A stretch of 53,506 nt of DNA from CAYRYU01 sp964428355 (GTDB lineage Bacteria > Muiribacteriota > Ozemobacteria > Ozemobacterales > Ozemobacteraceae), in contig CAYRYU010000046.1 of the NCBI GenBank assembly GCA_964428355.1, positions 1-53,506 on the forward strand, given 5' to 3'. The position numbers and the translations under genes were made by a program. The first letter of the stretch is position 1. The number at the start of each line of letters is the position of its first letter. Positions 1-8,487 of this stretch are shown here, in pieces. The notes under the pieces were generated by a model, which was not told the DNA's origin, searched no databases, and saw only the letters and a program-made list of their open reading frames with translations.

Positions 1-22
1 AGAGCACACAGAGGTCACAGAG
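1..22. repeat. CACAGAG-type dispersed repeat, single arm at window edge
   Basis: The first 22 bases contain the heptad CACAGAG twice (CACAGAGGTCACAGAG). The same 16 bases recur at 52447-52462 inside an inverted-repeat element. The rest of this copy lies outside the window or is degenerate. Bases 23-74 hold no gene. Confidence 0.5.
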
Positions 23-74
23 CCTGGAGCCAACCGGGGTCTTTGGGGAAACCCCGGCCGGGAAGGGGGTCCGG

Positions 75-1973
75 TTACTCGAGGTAGGTGTAGCCGAACA
101 GGCCCGACCGGTAGTTGGCGAGGAACTCCTTACCTTCGTGAACCGTGATCTTGCGCTCCTTGACGGACTGGCTCACCCAGGTCTCGATCGTGCGTACAAG
201 TTTCTTGTGGTTGAACTGGACGTAGTCGAGGACGTCGGCGATCTGTTCCCCGTCGATGATCTTGTCGATCTCGTATCCGCCTTCGGCGTTGATCAGGACA
301 TGCACCACATTCGTGTCGCCGAAGAGGTTGTGCAGGTCGCCCAGGATCTCCTGGTACGCGCCGACCATGAAAACGGCAAGGTAGTACGGGTCGCCGGGGC
401 TGAAGGAGTGGAGAGGCAGGAACGGAGAGAAGCTCCGGGTGCCGATGAAATGGTCGATCTTCCCGTCGGAGTCGCAGGTGATGTCCTGGATCGTTCCTTC
501 CCGGGTGGGTTTCTGGGTGTGCCTGTGGAGCGGCATGATGGGGAACAGCTGATCGATTGCCCAGGCATCCGGAAGGGACTGGAACAGGGAAAAGTTGCAG
601 AAATACTTGTCCACCAGCATCTTTTCGAGGTTCTTGATGTCCTCGGGGGCGTGCTTGAGCTCCTTGCAGAGATCCTTGACCTCGTGGGCGATCGACCAGA
701 ACAGGCGTTCCGCCATCGCCCGGGACCGCAGGTCGATCAGGCCGAGGCCGAAAAGGTCGAGCACCTCCTCGCGGAGCTGTTGGGCGTCGTGCCAGGCCTC
801 GATCATGGTGATGTTGGTGATGTTCTCGTAGATCGTGAACAGCTCCCGAACCTTCTCGTGATCCTTGTTGCTGACCTTGTAATCGTCGGGGACGAAGGTG
901 GGGGGATGGGTCGTCTCCAGGACGTTGAAGACGAGCACCGCATGATGGGCGGTCAGAGCCCGCCCGGACTCGGTGATCAGGTGCGGGTGCGGAAGCTTGT
1001 TCTTGTCCGCGGCATCCTGGAGCATCGAAATGGCGTCGTTGGCGTATTCCTGGATCGCGTAGTTGAGCGAACTCGAGAGGGTCGTGTGGGAACCGTCGTA
1101 GTCGACCCCCAATCCTCCCCCTATGTCGCAGAACTCGATGTTGCATCCGAGTTTCGAAATCTGGACGTAGAACTGGGCGACCTCGCGCAAGCCGGCCTTT
1201 ATCTTCCGGATGTTCGTGATCTGGCTCCCGAGGTGGAAATGGAGGAGCTTGACGCTGTCGAGGAAGTCCTCGTTCCGGAGATACTCCACCGCCTCCAGAA
1301 GATCGCTAGCGGTAAGGCCGAACTTGCTCTGGTCGCCGCCCGACTCTTCCCATTTTCCGGCCCCGGAGGTGGCGAGCTTGATCCGCATTCCGATGTTGGG
1401 CTTGATCTTGAGCCTGCGCGCGATGTCCGTGATCAGGCGAAGCTCGTTGATCTTCTCGACGACGATGTAGATCCGTTTTCCCATCTTCTGGGCCAGCATC
1501 GCGAGCTCGATGAAGTCCTCATCCTTGTACCCGTTGCAGATTATGATGGCATCGGGGTTGTCCATGATCGCCAGGACGGCGTGGAGCTCGGGTTTGGAGC
1601 CGGCCTCGATCCCGATATGGAACTTCTTGCCGTAACGGACGATCTCCTCCACCACGGGACGCTGCTGGTTTACCTTGATGGGATAGACGGTGTAGTAGTT
1701 CCCCTGGTAACCGTATTCCTGAGCTGCCTTGCTGAAGCATGCGAATATCGTCTCGATCCGATCGTCCAGGATGTCGGGGAACCGAAGAAGGACCGGCATG
1801 TTCACGTCTCGCAGGACCAGTTCGTCGAGGAGTTCCTTCAGGTCGATCGCGGGCCCCTTCTTCTTTCGGGGGCTGACGGTCACGTTTCCCTTCGAATTGA
1901 TGTTGAAATAATTGATTCCCCACCCTGCGATGTTGTAAAGCTCAGCTGAATCTTCGACCCGCCATTTCCTCAT
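75..1973 (-). CDS. speA: Biosynthetic arginine decarboxylase
   Basis: A PLP enzyme that decarboxylates arginine to agmatine, the first step of the arginine route to putrescine and spermidine. The 632-aa product is close to the usual length of the family (about 630-660). The PLP lysine lies in YPIKVNQQ (K100), and the glycine-rich phosphate-binding motif is CDIGGGLGVDYDG (about 282-294), both hallmarks of the SpeA branch of alanine-racemase-fold decarboxylases. The start ATG at 1973 is preceded by AGGAG nine bases upstream; the reading frame stays open further upstream to 2093, but that extension has no conserved sequence and would overlap the promoter. The gene is divergent from the propeller gene at 2225 and has its own promoter at 2041-2069. 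No other polyamine genes are adjacent. Confidence 0.95.
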   Translation of the reverse strand: MRKWRVEDSAELYNIAGWGINYFNINSKGNVTVSPRKKKGPAIDLKELLDELVLRDVNMPVLLRFPDILDDRIETIFACFSKAAQEYGYQGNYYTVYPIKVNQQRPVVEEIVRYGKKFHIGIEAGSKPELHAVLAIMDNPDAIIICNGYKDEDFIELAMLAQKMGKRIYIVVEKINELRLITDIARRLKIKPNIGMRIKLATSGAGKWEESGGDQSKFGLTASDLLEAVEYLRNEDFLDSVKLLHFHLGSQITNIRKIKAGLREVAQFYVQISKLGCNIEFCDIGGGLGVDYDGSHTTLSSSLNYAIQEYANDAISMLQDAADKNKLPHPHLITESGRALTAHHAVLVFNVLETTHPPTFVPDDYKVSNKDHEKVRELFTIYENITNITMIEAWHDAQQLREEVLDLFGLGLIDLRSRAMAERLFWSIAHEVKDLCKELKHAPEDIKNLEKMLVDKYFCNFSLFQSLPDAWAIDQLFPIMPLHRHTQKPTREGTIQDITCDSDGKIDHFIGTRSFSPFLPLHSFSPGDPYYLAVFMVGAYQEILGDLHNLFGDTNVVHVLINAEGGYEIDKIIDGEQIADVLDYVQFNHKKLVRTIETWVSQSVKERKITVHEGKEFLANYRSGLFGYTYLE

Positions 1974-2040
1974 TCCAGGCTCTCCTGCGATGTGGGATTC
2001 GGTTTCGCGGCCGCCGTTTTCCCCGGCTGCCGGGAACTCC

Positions 2041-2069
2041 ATATTAGGTATTCCTGCTCCCATCCGCAA
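2041..2069 (-). promoter_or_regulatory. Candidate sigma-70-type promoter of speA
   Basis: Read on the minus strand there is TTGCGG, a 17-base spacer and TAATAT. It would start transcription near 2034, giving a leader of about 60 bases before the speA ATG at 1973. The -10 is good and the -35 only fair. Confidence 0.5.
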
Positions 2070-2076
2070 GAGTTTT

Positions 2077-2090
2077 GGGAAAATTTTCCC
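2077..2090. promoter_or_regulatory. 14-bp perfect palindrome between divergent promoters
   Basis: GGGAAAATTTTCCC is a perfect palindrome lying between the -35 boxes of the two divergent promoters at 2041-2069 and 2129-2157. This placement suits an operator controlling both genes, but no regulator can be named. Confidence 0.4.
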
Positions 2091-2128
2091 CACCCGCGGG
2101 TTTGGCCCATGCCCACTTCGTCCCGGCC

Positions 2129-2157
2129 TTGTCTTTCCCCCAACGCTGCATTAGAAT
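2129..2157 (+). promoter_or_regulatory. Candidate promoter of the propeller gene
   Basis: TTGTCT, a 17-base spacer and TAGAAT, predicting a transcript start near 2164, about 60 bases before the ATG at 2225. Confidence 0.45.
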
Positions 2158-2224
2158 GGAGCCGCGCGAAAGACCGGAAGGTCAACGCAGAGGTTTTCCC
2201 AGGTTGAAAAGGGTGGTTCCCGGA

Positions 2225-4537
2225 ATGAAGAGAGTTGCCCGTTTTTTCTTTCTCTTGACGATACTTCTTCCCCTGTTTCCGGCCGTCGCGTTTTCCGAGG
2301 ATGAGCAGGATCCCCGGCCGGGCTACTTCAAACCCGGTCCTCCCGGCCTCCCGATCGGGTATTTCGAGGTTTTCAACAACCAGAACGGCCTGCCCACAGA
2401 CAACATCTGCTCGGTTCTCATGATCGAAAAGCAGGTGCTCGTTGGAACACAGGATTCGGGACTGTTGATCCTGCGCGACCAGATGGAGGAAACCCAGATC
2501 CAGACTCTTGCAGGAGTCGCTCCGATCACGAGAAGGGTCAAGAAATGGCTGGCCTTCACCCCCGACACCATCCCCGCATTCCCCTCGATGACGGTGCAGG
2601 CCCTGGCCAGGGGATACGAGCCCGGCTCGGCATATGCCGGGACTCCCGCCGGTATCGTCAAGATCTCGAACCTCGATGGGGTGGAACCCGTTTTCGATCT
2701 GGTCAGGTTTCCCTCGATCCCGAGCAGGAACATCCTTTCCCTGAAGATCGAGGATGGTCTCTTTTTCGCCGGCACCGACAATTCCGCGGGGGGAGTCTCG
2801 AGCTCCACCTTTACCCCCTTCACAGTCGCCGATGACCGCTTCCCACAGGGTTTCGGGTGCATCGAAAAGATGGGGGACAGGGTCTGGTTCGGAACGAGTG
2901 CAGGTCTGTTCGAGGCGAAGGGGAACAGCCTGGTCCGGTTCGAGATCCCGGATTTCGATTTCGGGTGGGTCTACAGCCTGGAGAGCCTCGATTCAGACCT
3001 CCTGGTGGGATGCTCCCGGGGGTTGTTCCTCCTCGAAAATGCTTCCTGGACGCAGTTCATCGCGGATACCTGGGTGAAGAAACTCATCATTCCCGAAAAG
3101 GCGGAACGAACCATCGCGAACCTCCATTTCCGGTATCCCCCGATCCAGGCCGAGGTTCAAGAAAGCTACCCGGTCAAACTCGAAGCGATGAGAAGACGTG
3201 CCTGGGAATTGTACAAGTTCCGCCAGGACTCCCAGAGGAATCCGGCCCTCCTTCCGACCTTCCGAAAGATGCAGGCCGCATTCCAGGCCGACTCGAAGAG
3301 GTTCAACGAAAGGTTCTTCCTGCTGAAGGGTTTGTGGGCGGGAACGGAGGACAGGGGAGCCTGGTTCTTCCCCGACGACGCGATCATGAGGAACTTCACC
3401 GCGGAAAATTCGAAGCTTCCCAGCAACCGCATTTCGGCCCTCGACGAGTCCGAAGACGGCGAAACCTGGATCGGGACGCCTGACGCGGGCCTTCTCCATT
3501 ACACCCGATACACCTTCCCTCCCATGGGTCCTCCCGAGTTGGTGTGCGAATGTGAGGCGACCGCCCTGAAGGTGGTCGGGGATTTGCTCTACATCGGGAC
3601 GAACGATGGTTTGCAGGTGGTCGACTACAAGAACCTCGGACAGCCCACCCTGATCAACAACCGGATTCCGGACATGGAGTTCTTCCACAAGTCAGTGACC
3701 GGAATCGCGGCGGATCAGACCGGGAATGTCTGGGTAGCCGGGGACCGCGGGGTCTGGCGGCTCGGGGTCAGCGACCGGCAGCATTTCGAAGCCAAAGACC
3801 ACATCCCGGATGACTGCATCGAGAACATCGATATCGACGAAAGCGGGAGGGTCTTCATCTCCGGGGGACCGAACTCGGTGCTGATGAACCAGATCGCGGT
3901 CTTCAACGGGACCTCCTTCAGCCCCTACAGCATGGGAAATCTGAGAAAAATCGCCGAGGAATCTCCCGCGTCGGCGGCGGCGATTCTGCAGGCTCTCGGC
4001 ATGCTGGGTGCCTTCCAGAAATCGGTCGATCCCAACGATCTGAAGACGGCCCTGGCGGTTTACGGAGCCAGCCAACCGGACGGCGATGTCAGCACGATTC
4101 TGGGACATCCAAAGTTCCTGCTCGTCGGAACCTACCAGGGTTACCTCTACATCTTCGACGGGGAAGGGTTCAAGAGGCTCGCGAGGCAGGGAAGCGGTTT
4201 CATGGGTTCCCGGATCCTCAGGACCAGGAAAAACTGGAGCGAGGCGATCACTATCATGACGAAGGACGAGATCCACACCTTCAACGGGAAGGATTGGAAC
4301 GCGGTGGTCCTTCCGGACGACCCCGAGATCGCGAGATTGACCGATCTGGCGATCGACGATCGGAACTGCGAGCTTATCTGGGCTTCGTTCGAGGGAGTCG
4401 CCACCCACGGAATCGGGCTCTACCAGAACATGGGCTGGCAGATCAGCCCCGCAAGCTCCCCAGTAGAGCTCCTCGAAGTGGGTGACCCCTACCTTCTTTT
4501 CGCCACCAAGGAGGGCGTTTTCCGCGTCGTGAAGTGA
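2225..4537 (+). CDS. Secreted regulator-propeller (Reg_prop-like) repeat protein, no output domain
   Basis: A 770-aa protein with a clear signal peptide (about residues 1-25, ending AVAFS). After it come repeats of the two-component-regulator-propeller type: an opening NNQNGLPTDNI motif and recurring blades of the form 'v.vGT..sGL'. Blades are interrupted around residues 280-370 by a charged helical segment. Hybrid sensor kinases use such propellers as periplasmic sensor domains, but here no transmembrane helix or kinase follows, so this is an orphan periplasmic propeller. The ATG at 2225 was chosen for the signal peptide and the purine-rich AAAAGGG upstream; the frame is open back to 2075, which would bury the promoter. 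It converges with a paralogous propeller gene, with 14 bases between the stops. The ligand is unknown. Confidence 0.7.
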   Translation: MKRVARFFFLLTILLPLFPAVAFSEDEQDPRPGYFKPGPPGLPIGYFEVFNNQNGLPTDNICSVLMIEKQVLVGTQDSGLLILRDQMEETQIQTLAGVAPITRRVKKWLAFTPDTIPAFPSMTVQALARGYEPGSAYAGTPAGIVKISNLDGVEPVFDLVRFPSIPSRNILSLKIEDGLFFAGTDNSAGGVSSSTFTPFTVADDRFPQGFGCIEKMGDRVWFGTSAGLFEAKGNSLVRFEIPDFDFGWVYSLESLDSDLLVGCSRGLFLLENASWTQFIADTWVKKLIIPEKAERTIANLHFRYPPIQAEVQESYPVKLEAMRRRAWELYKFRQDSQRNPALLPTFRKMQAAFQADSKRFNERFFLLKGLWAGTEDRGAWFFPDDAIMRNFTAENSKLPSNRISALDESEDGETWIGTPDAGLLHYTRYTFPPMGPPELVCECEATALKVVGDLLYIGTNDGLQVVDYKNLGQPTLINNRIPDMEFFHKSVTGIAADQTGNVWVAGDRGVWRLGVSDRQHFEAKDHIPDDCIENIDIDESGRVFISGGPNSVLMNQIAVFNGTSFSPYSMGNLRKIAEESPASAAAILQALGMLGAFQKSVDPNDLKTALAVYGASQPDGDVSTILGHPKFLLVGTYQGYLYIFDGEGFKRLARQGSGFMGSRILRTRKNWSEAITIMTKDEIHTFNGKDWNAVVLPDDPEIARLTDLAIDDRNCELIWASFEGVATHGIGLYQNMGWQISPASSPVELLEVGDPYLLFATKEGVFRVVK

Positions 4538-4551
4538 CCTCCGGGAGACGG

Positions 4552-6990
4552 TCAGGGCATATACCACCGGAGAAGGCGGAGGTTTGTGCCTATGAAGAGG
4601 TGGTCCCCGTCGCACAAAAGCTTCCGGACGCCACCCACCCCGTAGAAATCCCAGATCAGCCCGTCGAAGTAGTGCAGAGACCCCTTGCCCTCTCCGCCGG
4701 TTTCACACAATCGTGTGGTTCCGTCGCATTCCGTGCAGTAGGAAGGGCGGCTGTCCGAGCCCTCGGGATTCTCGTCACAGGCGACCCAGATCGAAATCCC
4801 GGTCGATGTCTCCCGCGGCGAAAGGGCCAGTGAAGTGATGTTGTTCGAGGCGAATCCCGCGTTGTGGGAAGTGAAATCGACCATCCCCTTGTCCGGGCCG
4901 ATCCCGCGCAGACCTTTGTTGGAAGCGAGCCAGAGGTTTCCCCCGGAATCGATGGCAAAATCGCTGAAGACGCGGTCCGTTCCCACGTCCATGACATCGA
5001 AGTGCCCCTTCAACCATCTGGTGACACCCGTCGGGTGAAGGATGAACTGGCCCGCTCCCCACGGCCCTATGGACCGGCTTCCTTCGGAAAATCCGATCAC
5101 GCCTCCATCCTGAAGACCGTTGCCGAGGCCGTAATGTTCCCATGACAACTTCCCGGCATCGTCCTCATCCATACCGGGATTCGAGAGGAGGAAGAAACCC
5201 TCGTTCTTCGTCCCGACCGCGAGCTTTCCCCCAAGGTTGCCGAGGGCGGTCAACTCGGCTCCGTTAAGCCAGGGAAGGTAATGCTGGTCCTTCAGGAAAT
5301 CCCAGACGACCCTTCCCTTGGGGTTTTCGTCCAGGGAAAGCACCCGGGCGCGGAACAGGTATTTCCTCTCGACGATTGCCCAGAGAGAGTTCCTGTTGTC
5401 CAGGGCGATCGCCGAAAAGTCCGAGAAGGGAAAGGTCCCCTGCTCCTTTGCGAACACCTGCCTCGCGTCGACCTCCTGCTGGAGAGGAGTGCCTGCCGAA
5501 GCCATGGAAGGGGAAAAACCCGCCCCGAAACTCCTGAGGACCTTCAGCGTCTCCTCCTCGGTTTCCTGGGAGTCCGTTTCATCGGGCTGGTTTTCCTTGG
5601 GTTCCGATTTCACCGGCTCGGGCTCCAGCGTCGGGGAGAAGGGGGGGAAGACCCCGGAGCGGCTTTCCACAAGACGCGTTGGCCTGTGGTAGCGCTTCAA
5701 CCCGAGTTCGGTCGAAACCCAGAGGCCGTTTCCGGCGGAGATTCCGGTGACCCTGGCATCCGCCCCGAGCGGAAAGAGGGTCTTGAAGTTCCTGGATCCG
5801 ATTCCTTCGCGTTTGAACTCGTCATACCGTAAGGAGTTCATGGCAACGAACATGATCCCTCCGTCCATGCAGATCACGAGCCGGCGGTCCCACCCATAGA
5901 GCCGGAGAATCTTTTTTCCTGCGAGCGAAGGGCAGGTCTTCGAGTCGAAGATCTTCCACTCCCCGTCCTGGAAACGGTACAACTCACTGTCCCTCGTTCC
6001 GAACCAGAGGGTCCGGTGCTCCAGGAAGTCGGAAAGCTCGGTAAAGTCGGCCATTCCGCATAAGTTTTTGAAGAGCCCGTTTTCTTTTACCACGCCCTTC
6101 ACGACTGGTTTCGGCCCACCCCTCTTTTCTTCTCCGGGGTTTTCTTCCGTGGCGGGTTCTGTCGGGATCACGGCGATGGATGACAACCAGGTCGGTTTGT
6201 TTGGGAGATCCTTGTTCTCGAATTTCCCCGAGTAGTTCAGTCCCTCGATCAGTCCAAGTCCACCCGAGGTTACCGCGATCACCCTTGAAGCTCCGTTCCT
6301 GGACCGGAAGTTCCAGAATCCGTCGGACCAGTTGGAAGGAAGGCCGTCCCTGAATCCGAACATGGTTATGCTTCTTCCCTGGAGGTAGAGAAGGCCGGTT
6401 TCGTTGGTCGAAACCCAGCCCTCGTTCTTCCGAAGCCCGACACCGGTTACCGCGAGGGATTTGAGATGCTTGATCTCCTCTATCTCGGGGTTATTGGGAT
6501 TGTAATTCACCGCCGAGAAGGCGGTTTTCCCGGTTCCGACCACGGGGCCGGCGCAGACGAATCCTCCGAAACACCCGACGGTTATCTGGCCGTCCTCGAT
6601 CTGGATCCTGTGGATGTCAGGGTTGGGGAGCCCTTCTTCCGTTCCCATTATCGAGACCCTTCCGGTTTCGAAATGGACCACGCCCTTGGGTGTCGCCACC
6701 CAAAGGGAATCGTTTTCGTCGAACGCGAGATCCTGGGCGGTTATCAAGCCGATCTCGGGAGGGGTTTCCAGGGATCTCCACTGCCCGAGGAGGTCTGAGA
6801 AGACCGCGACCCCGTTGTCGGTTCCAGCGGCAATGATCTTCTTTCCCGCAGCAAAGGAAAGGACCCTGTCGGAGGGAAGCCCCTGGGATTTGGAGTAGAC
6901 CTTCCAGACCTCGGCGGACAGACAACCCGCCCCCAGGAGGAGAATCATGGAAACCAGGGGAACCAACCTTCGTTCTCCCGACGGTTTCAT
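4552..6990 (-). CDS. Secreted regulator-propeller repeat protein (paralogue of the convergent gene)
   Basis: An 812-aa exported protein with a signal sequence (residues 1-27; LLGAGCLSA could be cleaved by signal peptidase I after LSA or, less well, be a lipobox). The mature part opens with SKSQGLPSDRV and continues with propeller blades (GTDNGVAVFSD, DSLWVATPKGVVHF, GLWVSTELGLKRY, GNLWLASNKGLRGIG). A Pro/Glu-rich low-complexity linker near residues 455-490 splits the blades into two groups. No kinase or cyclase output domain is present. The start has AAAGGAGAG eight bases upstream. It lies 86 bases downstream of the PqqD-like gene on the same strand, so it may be the last gene of the RiPP operon, although a strong hairpin (7024-7051) sits between. 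The likely role is periplasmic sensing or binding, partner unknown. Confidence 0.7.
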   Translation of the reverse strand: MKPSGERRLVPLVSMILLLGAGCLSAEVWKVYSKSQGLPSDRVLSFAAGKKIIAAGTDNGVAVFSDLLGQWRSLETPPEIGLITAQDLAFDENDSLWVATPKGVVHFETGRVSIMGTEEGLPNPDIHRIQIEDGQITVGCFGGFVCAGPVVGTGKTAFSAVNYNPNNPEIEEIKHLKSLAVTGVGLRKNEGWVSTNETGLLYLQGRSITMFGFRDGLPSNWSDGFWNFRSRNGASRVIAVTSGGLGLIEGLNYSGKFENKDLPNKPTWLSSIAVIPTEPATEENPGEEKRGGPKPVVKGVVKENGLFKNLCGMADFTELSDFLEHRTLWFGTRDSELYRFQDGEWKIFDSKTCPSLAGKKILRLYGWDRRLVICMDGGIMFVAMNSLRYDEFKREGIGSRNFKTLFPLGADARVTGISAGNGLWVSTELGLKRYHRPTRLVESRSGVFPPFSPTLEPEPVKSEPKENQPDETDSQETEEETLKVLRSFGAGFSPSMASAGTPLQQEVDARQVFAKEQGTFPFSDFSAIALDNRNSLWAIVERKYLFRARVLSLDENPKGRVVWDFLKDQHYLPWLNGAELTALGNLGGKLAVGTKNEGFFLLSNPGMDEDDAGKLSWEHYGLGNGLQDGGVIGFSEGSRSIGPWGAGQFILHPTGVTRWLKGHFDVMDVGTDRVFSDFAIDSGGNLWLASNKGLRGIGPDKGMVDFTSHNAGFASNNITSLALSPRETSTGISIWVACDENPEGSDSRPSYCTECDGTTRLCETGGEGKGSLHYFDGLIWDFYGVGGVRKLLCDGDHLFIGTNLRLLRWYMP

Positions 6991-7023
6991 AGGCTCTCCT
7001 TTTCACATCTGCACAGACATCTA

Positions 7024-7051
7024 CCGGTGAAAACCGATTACGGTTTACCGG
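7024..7051. other. Strong intergenic hairpin between PqqD-like and propeller genes
   Basis: CCGGT and ACCGG enclose a perfect inner stem AAACCG-ATTA-CGGTTT, with a two-base bulge. Neither strand has a clear U-run directly after it, so it could be an mRNA processing or stability element or a factor-dependent terminator rather than a simple intrinsic terminator. Confidence 0.45.
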
Positions 7052-7076
7052 CCTTTCGTTGCCGGTGGAGAGATGG

Positions 7077-7448
7077 TCATCTGACCAGGCGGTATCTCAT
7101 CAGATCCGCGAAAAAGATGCGGATGGACTCGTCGTCTGGGGGCGCCTCGGTATTTCCGGCTTTCAGGGCCGACATGATCTGGGCGATGGACCTCCCGCCG
7201 TCGAGTTCGAGGTAGATCCGCCCACCGGGGTCGTTGAGAAAGAAGATCCGCCGGTCGGGGGTCATGGCGATGAGGAAATTGCCGTCCTGTCTGCATCGGA
7301 GGGCCGTTCGAGCGGGCTTCATCCGCATGAACTCCTCCGGACCGGGAATCGCGGTCCCGGTGTCCTCGAGGGGATCGGAGGGATACTCCGGAACGACGGT
7401 GGGGGCTGCGGGGAATCCCGGCTCAGATTCTGACATCCGGATCTCCAT
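7077..7448 (-). CDS. PqqD-like peptide-binding (RRE) protein
   Basis: A 123-aa protein whose C-terminal 75 residues match the PqqD fold: a strand pair ending in IFFLNDPGGRIYLELDGGRSIAQIM, then helices finishing FFADLMRYRLV. PqqD-type domains are RiPP recognition elements that bind the leader peptide and present it to a radical SAM enzyme. The first 40 residues are Pro/Glu-rich and probably disordered. It overlaps the end of the radical SAM gene by about 26 bases, indicating translational coupling. Two starts are possible: ATG 7448 (GGGAAGG upstream) or ATG 7436 (GGAG six bases upstream). Because the neighbouring radical SAM protein has no fused RRE, this protein is its probable partner. Family confidence is good; the partnership is inferred from gene order. 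Confidence 0.75.
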   Translation of the reverse strand: MEIRMSESEPGFPAAPTVVPEYPSDPLEDTGTAIPGPEEFMRMKPARTALRCRQDGNFLIAMTPDRRIFFLNDPGGRIYLELDGGRSIAQIMSALKAGNTEAPPDDESIRIFFADLMRYRLVR

Positions 7449-8487
7449 AGTTTCTGACCTTCCCGCTGATCCCCGTCAGAAGGTCAATTCCGCGAAGATA
7501 CTCGATCACGGCGGGGTGGTTCCATGCGGTCCGGGCTTTCTTGCGCCAGATTACCGGGAAAGGCTCCTCCCTGACATTGCCGATAACGAATGGGGCCAGG
7601 CAGGAAAGCCGGACATCACCGTTTGGCCGTATCAAGACGTCCTTGGCCGGGAGCCCCGAGAGGAAATACGCGACCGCTCCATATCCGGTGGAGTGAACGA
7701 TAGGGATATCGACCTTGAAACGGGCCCGGGCGATCGCGGTAAGAAGCTCCTCGAGCTGGGATTCGTCGAGGAAAAGGTCGGGGTTGTCAAGCGCCCTTCC
7801 GCTGGCAAGCACCATGTCGAGGATGAGGTAGTCCGCTCCGAGGAAGGCCGCAAGAGCGGCCATTTTCTCCATTCCGGAAAGGGAACGGGGAGTGACGGTC
7901 GACGCGATATGGAAGCGAACACCGCGTTTCCTCATGAGTTTCGCCGCCTGCACCGCCCGTGCGTGGCTTCCGGGAACCCCTCGCAGAAGGTCATGGGTTG
8001 CGGCATCCGTCCCGTCGAGGGAAAGTCGGACCTGAAGCAGGGGGTAGGCCGCAAAACGTTCGCAGCAGGCTTCATCGAGAAGGAATCCGTTGGTGACGAG
8101 CTTGACTGGAGTTTCATCGGCCCCGAACAGGTCGAGGATCCGGAAAAGATCATCGCCCAGGAGCAGCGGTTCTCCACCCGAGAGGCAGAGATCGAACAGT
8201 CCTCCGAGTTTGATCAGATCGCGGCTCAGGGCTATCCACTCCGAAGGGATGAGCTCGGAAGCGGCCGTTCCCGGCGAAGAGCCATCGGAGGGCAGTCCTT
8301 CCTGTCCGGAGCGGTTGTAACAATGCCGGCAACGGAGGTTGCACCGGGAGGTGAGCTCGAACTGCACTGAGAGAGGCATCTCGAACCCGGTGGGATAGGC
8401 CCCAATGCGCTGAAGGGAAGCGATCCGGTCGAAAAGCGGATCGAGCTTCTTCCGCTCGCTCTCGAGCATGGTCTCCCGGGTCGTCAT
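7423..8487 (-). CDS. Radical SAM protein, probable RiPP-maturing enzyme with a degenerate C-terminal SPASM/Twitch region
   Basis: A 354-aa radical SAM enzyme. The 4Fe-4S/SAM motif CNLRCRHC has Cys 49, 53 and 56; the SAM-binding GGEP is at 104-107. The C-terminal region IRPNGDVRLSCLAPFVIGNV (286-305) resembles the start of a SPASM/Twitch domain, but I see only one Cys there (C296), so full auxiliary clusters look unlikely. The start ATG at 8487 forms an ATGA overlap with the stop of the aminotransferase gene and has AAAGGGG upstream. Context (leader-type precursor two genes upstream, PqqD-like protein immediately downstream) points to peptide modification. With no Cys in the core, thioether formation is excluded; epimerisation or C-C/C-O crosslinking at Phe or other residues remains possible. 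Confidence 0.85.
   Translation of the reverse strand: MTTRETMLESERKKLDPLFDRIASLQRIGAYPTGFEMPLSVQFELTSRCNLRCRHCYNRSGQEGLPSDGSSPGTAASELIPSEWIALSRDLIKLGGLFDLCLSGGEPLLLGDDLFRILDLFGADETPVKLVTNGFLLDEACCERFAAYPLLQVRLSLDGTDAATHDLLRGVPGSHARAVQAAKLMRKRGVRFHIASTVTPRSLSGMEKMAALAAFLGADYLILDMVLASGRALDNPDLFLDESQLEELLTAIARARFKVDIPIVHSTGYGAVAYFLSGLPAKDVLIRPNGDVRLSCLAPFVIGNVREEPFPVIWRKKARTAWNHPAVIEYLRGIDLLTGISGKVRNYGDPDVRI

Noticed and set aside
138..1949. 603-codon open frame on the plus strand across speA
   Set aside because: Exactly antisense to a full-length, motif-complete arginine decarboxylase; typical high-GC shadow without SD or family features.
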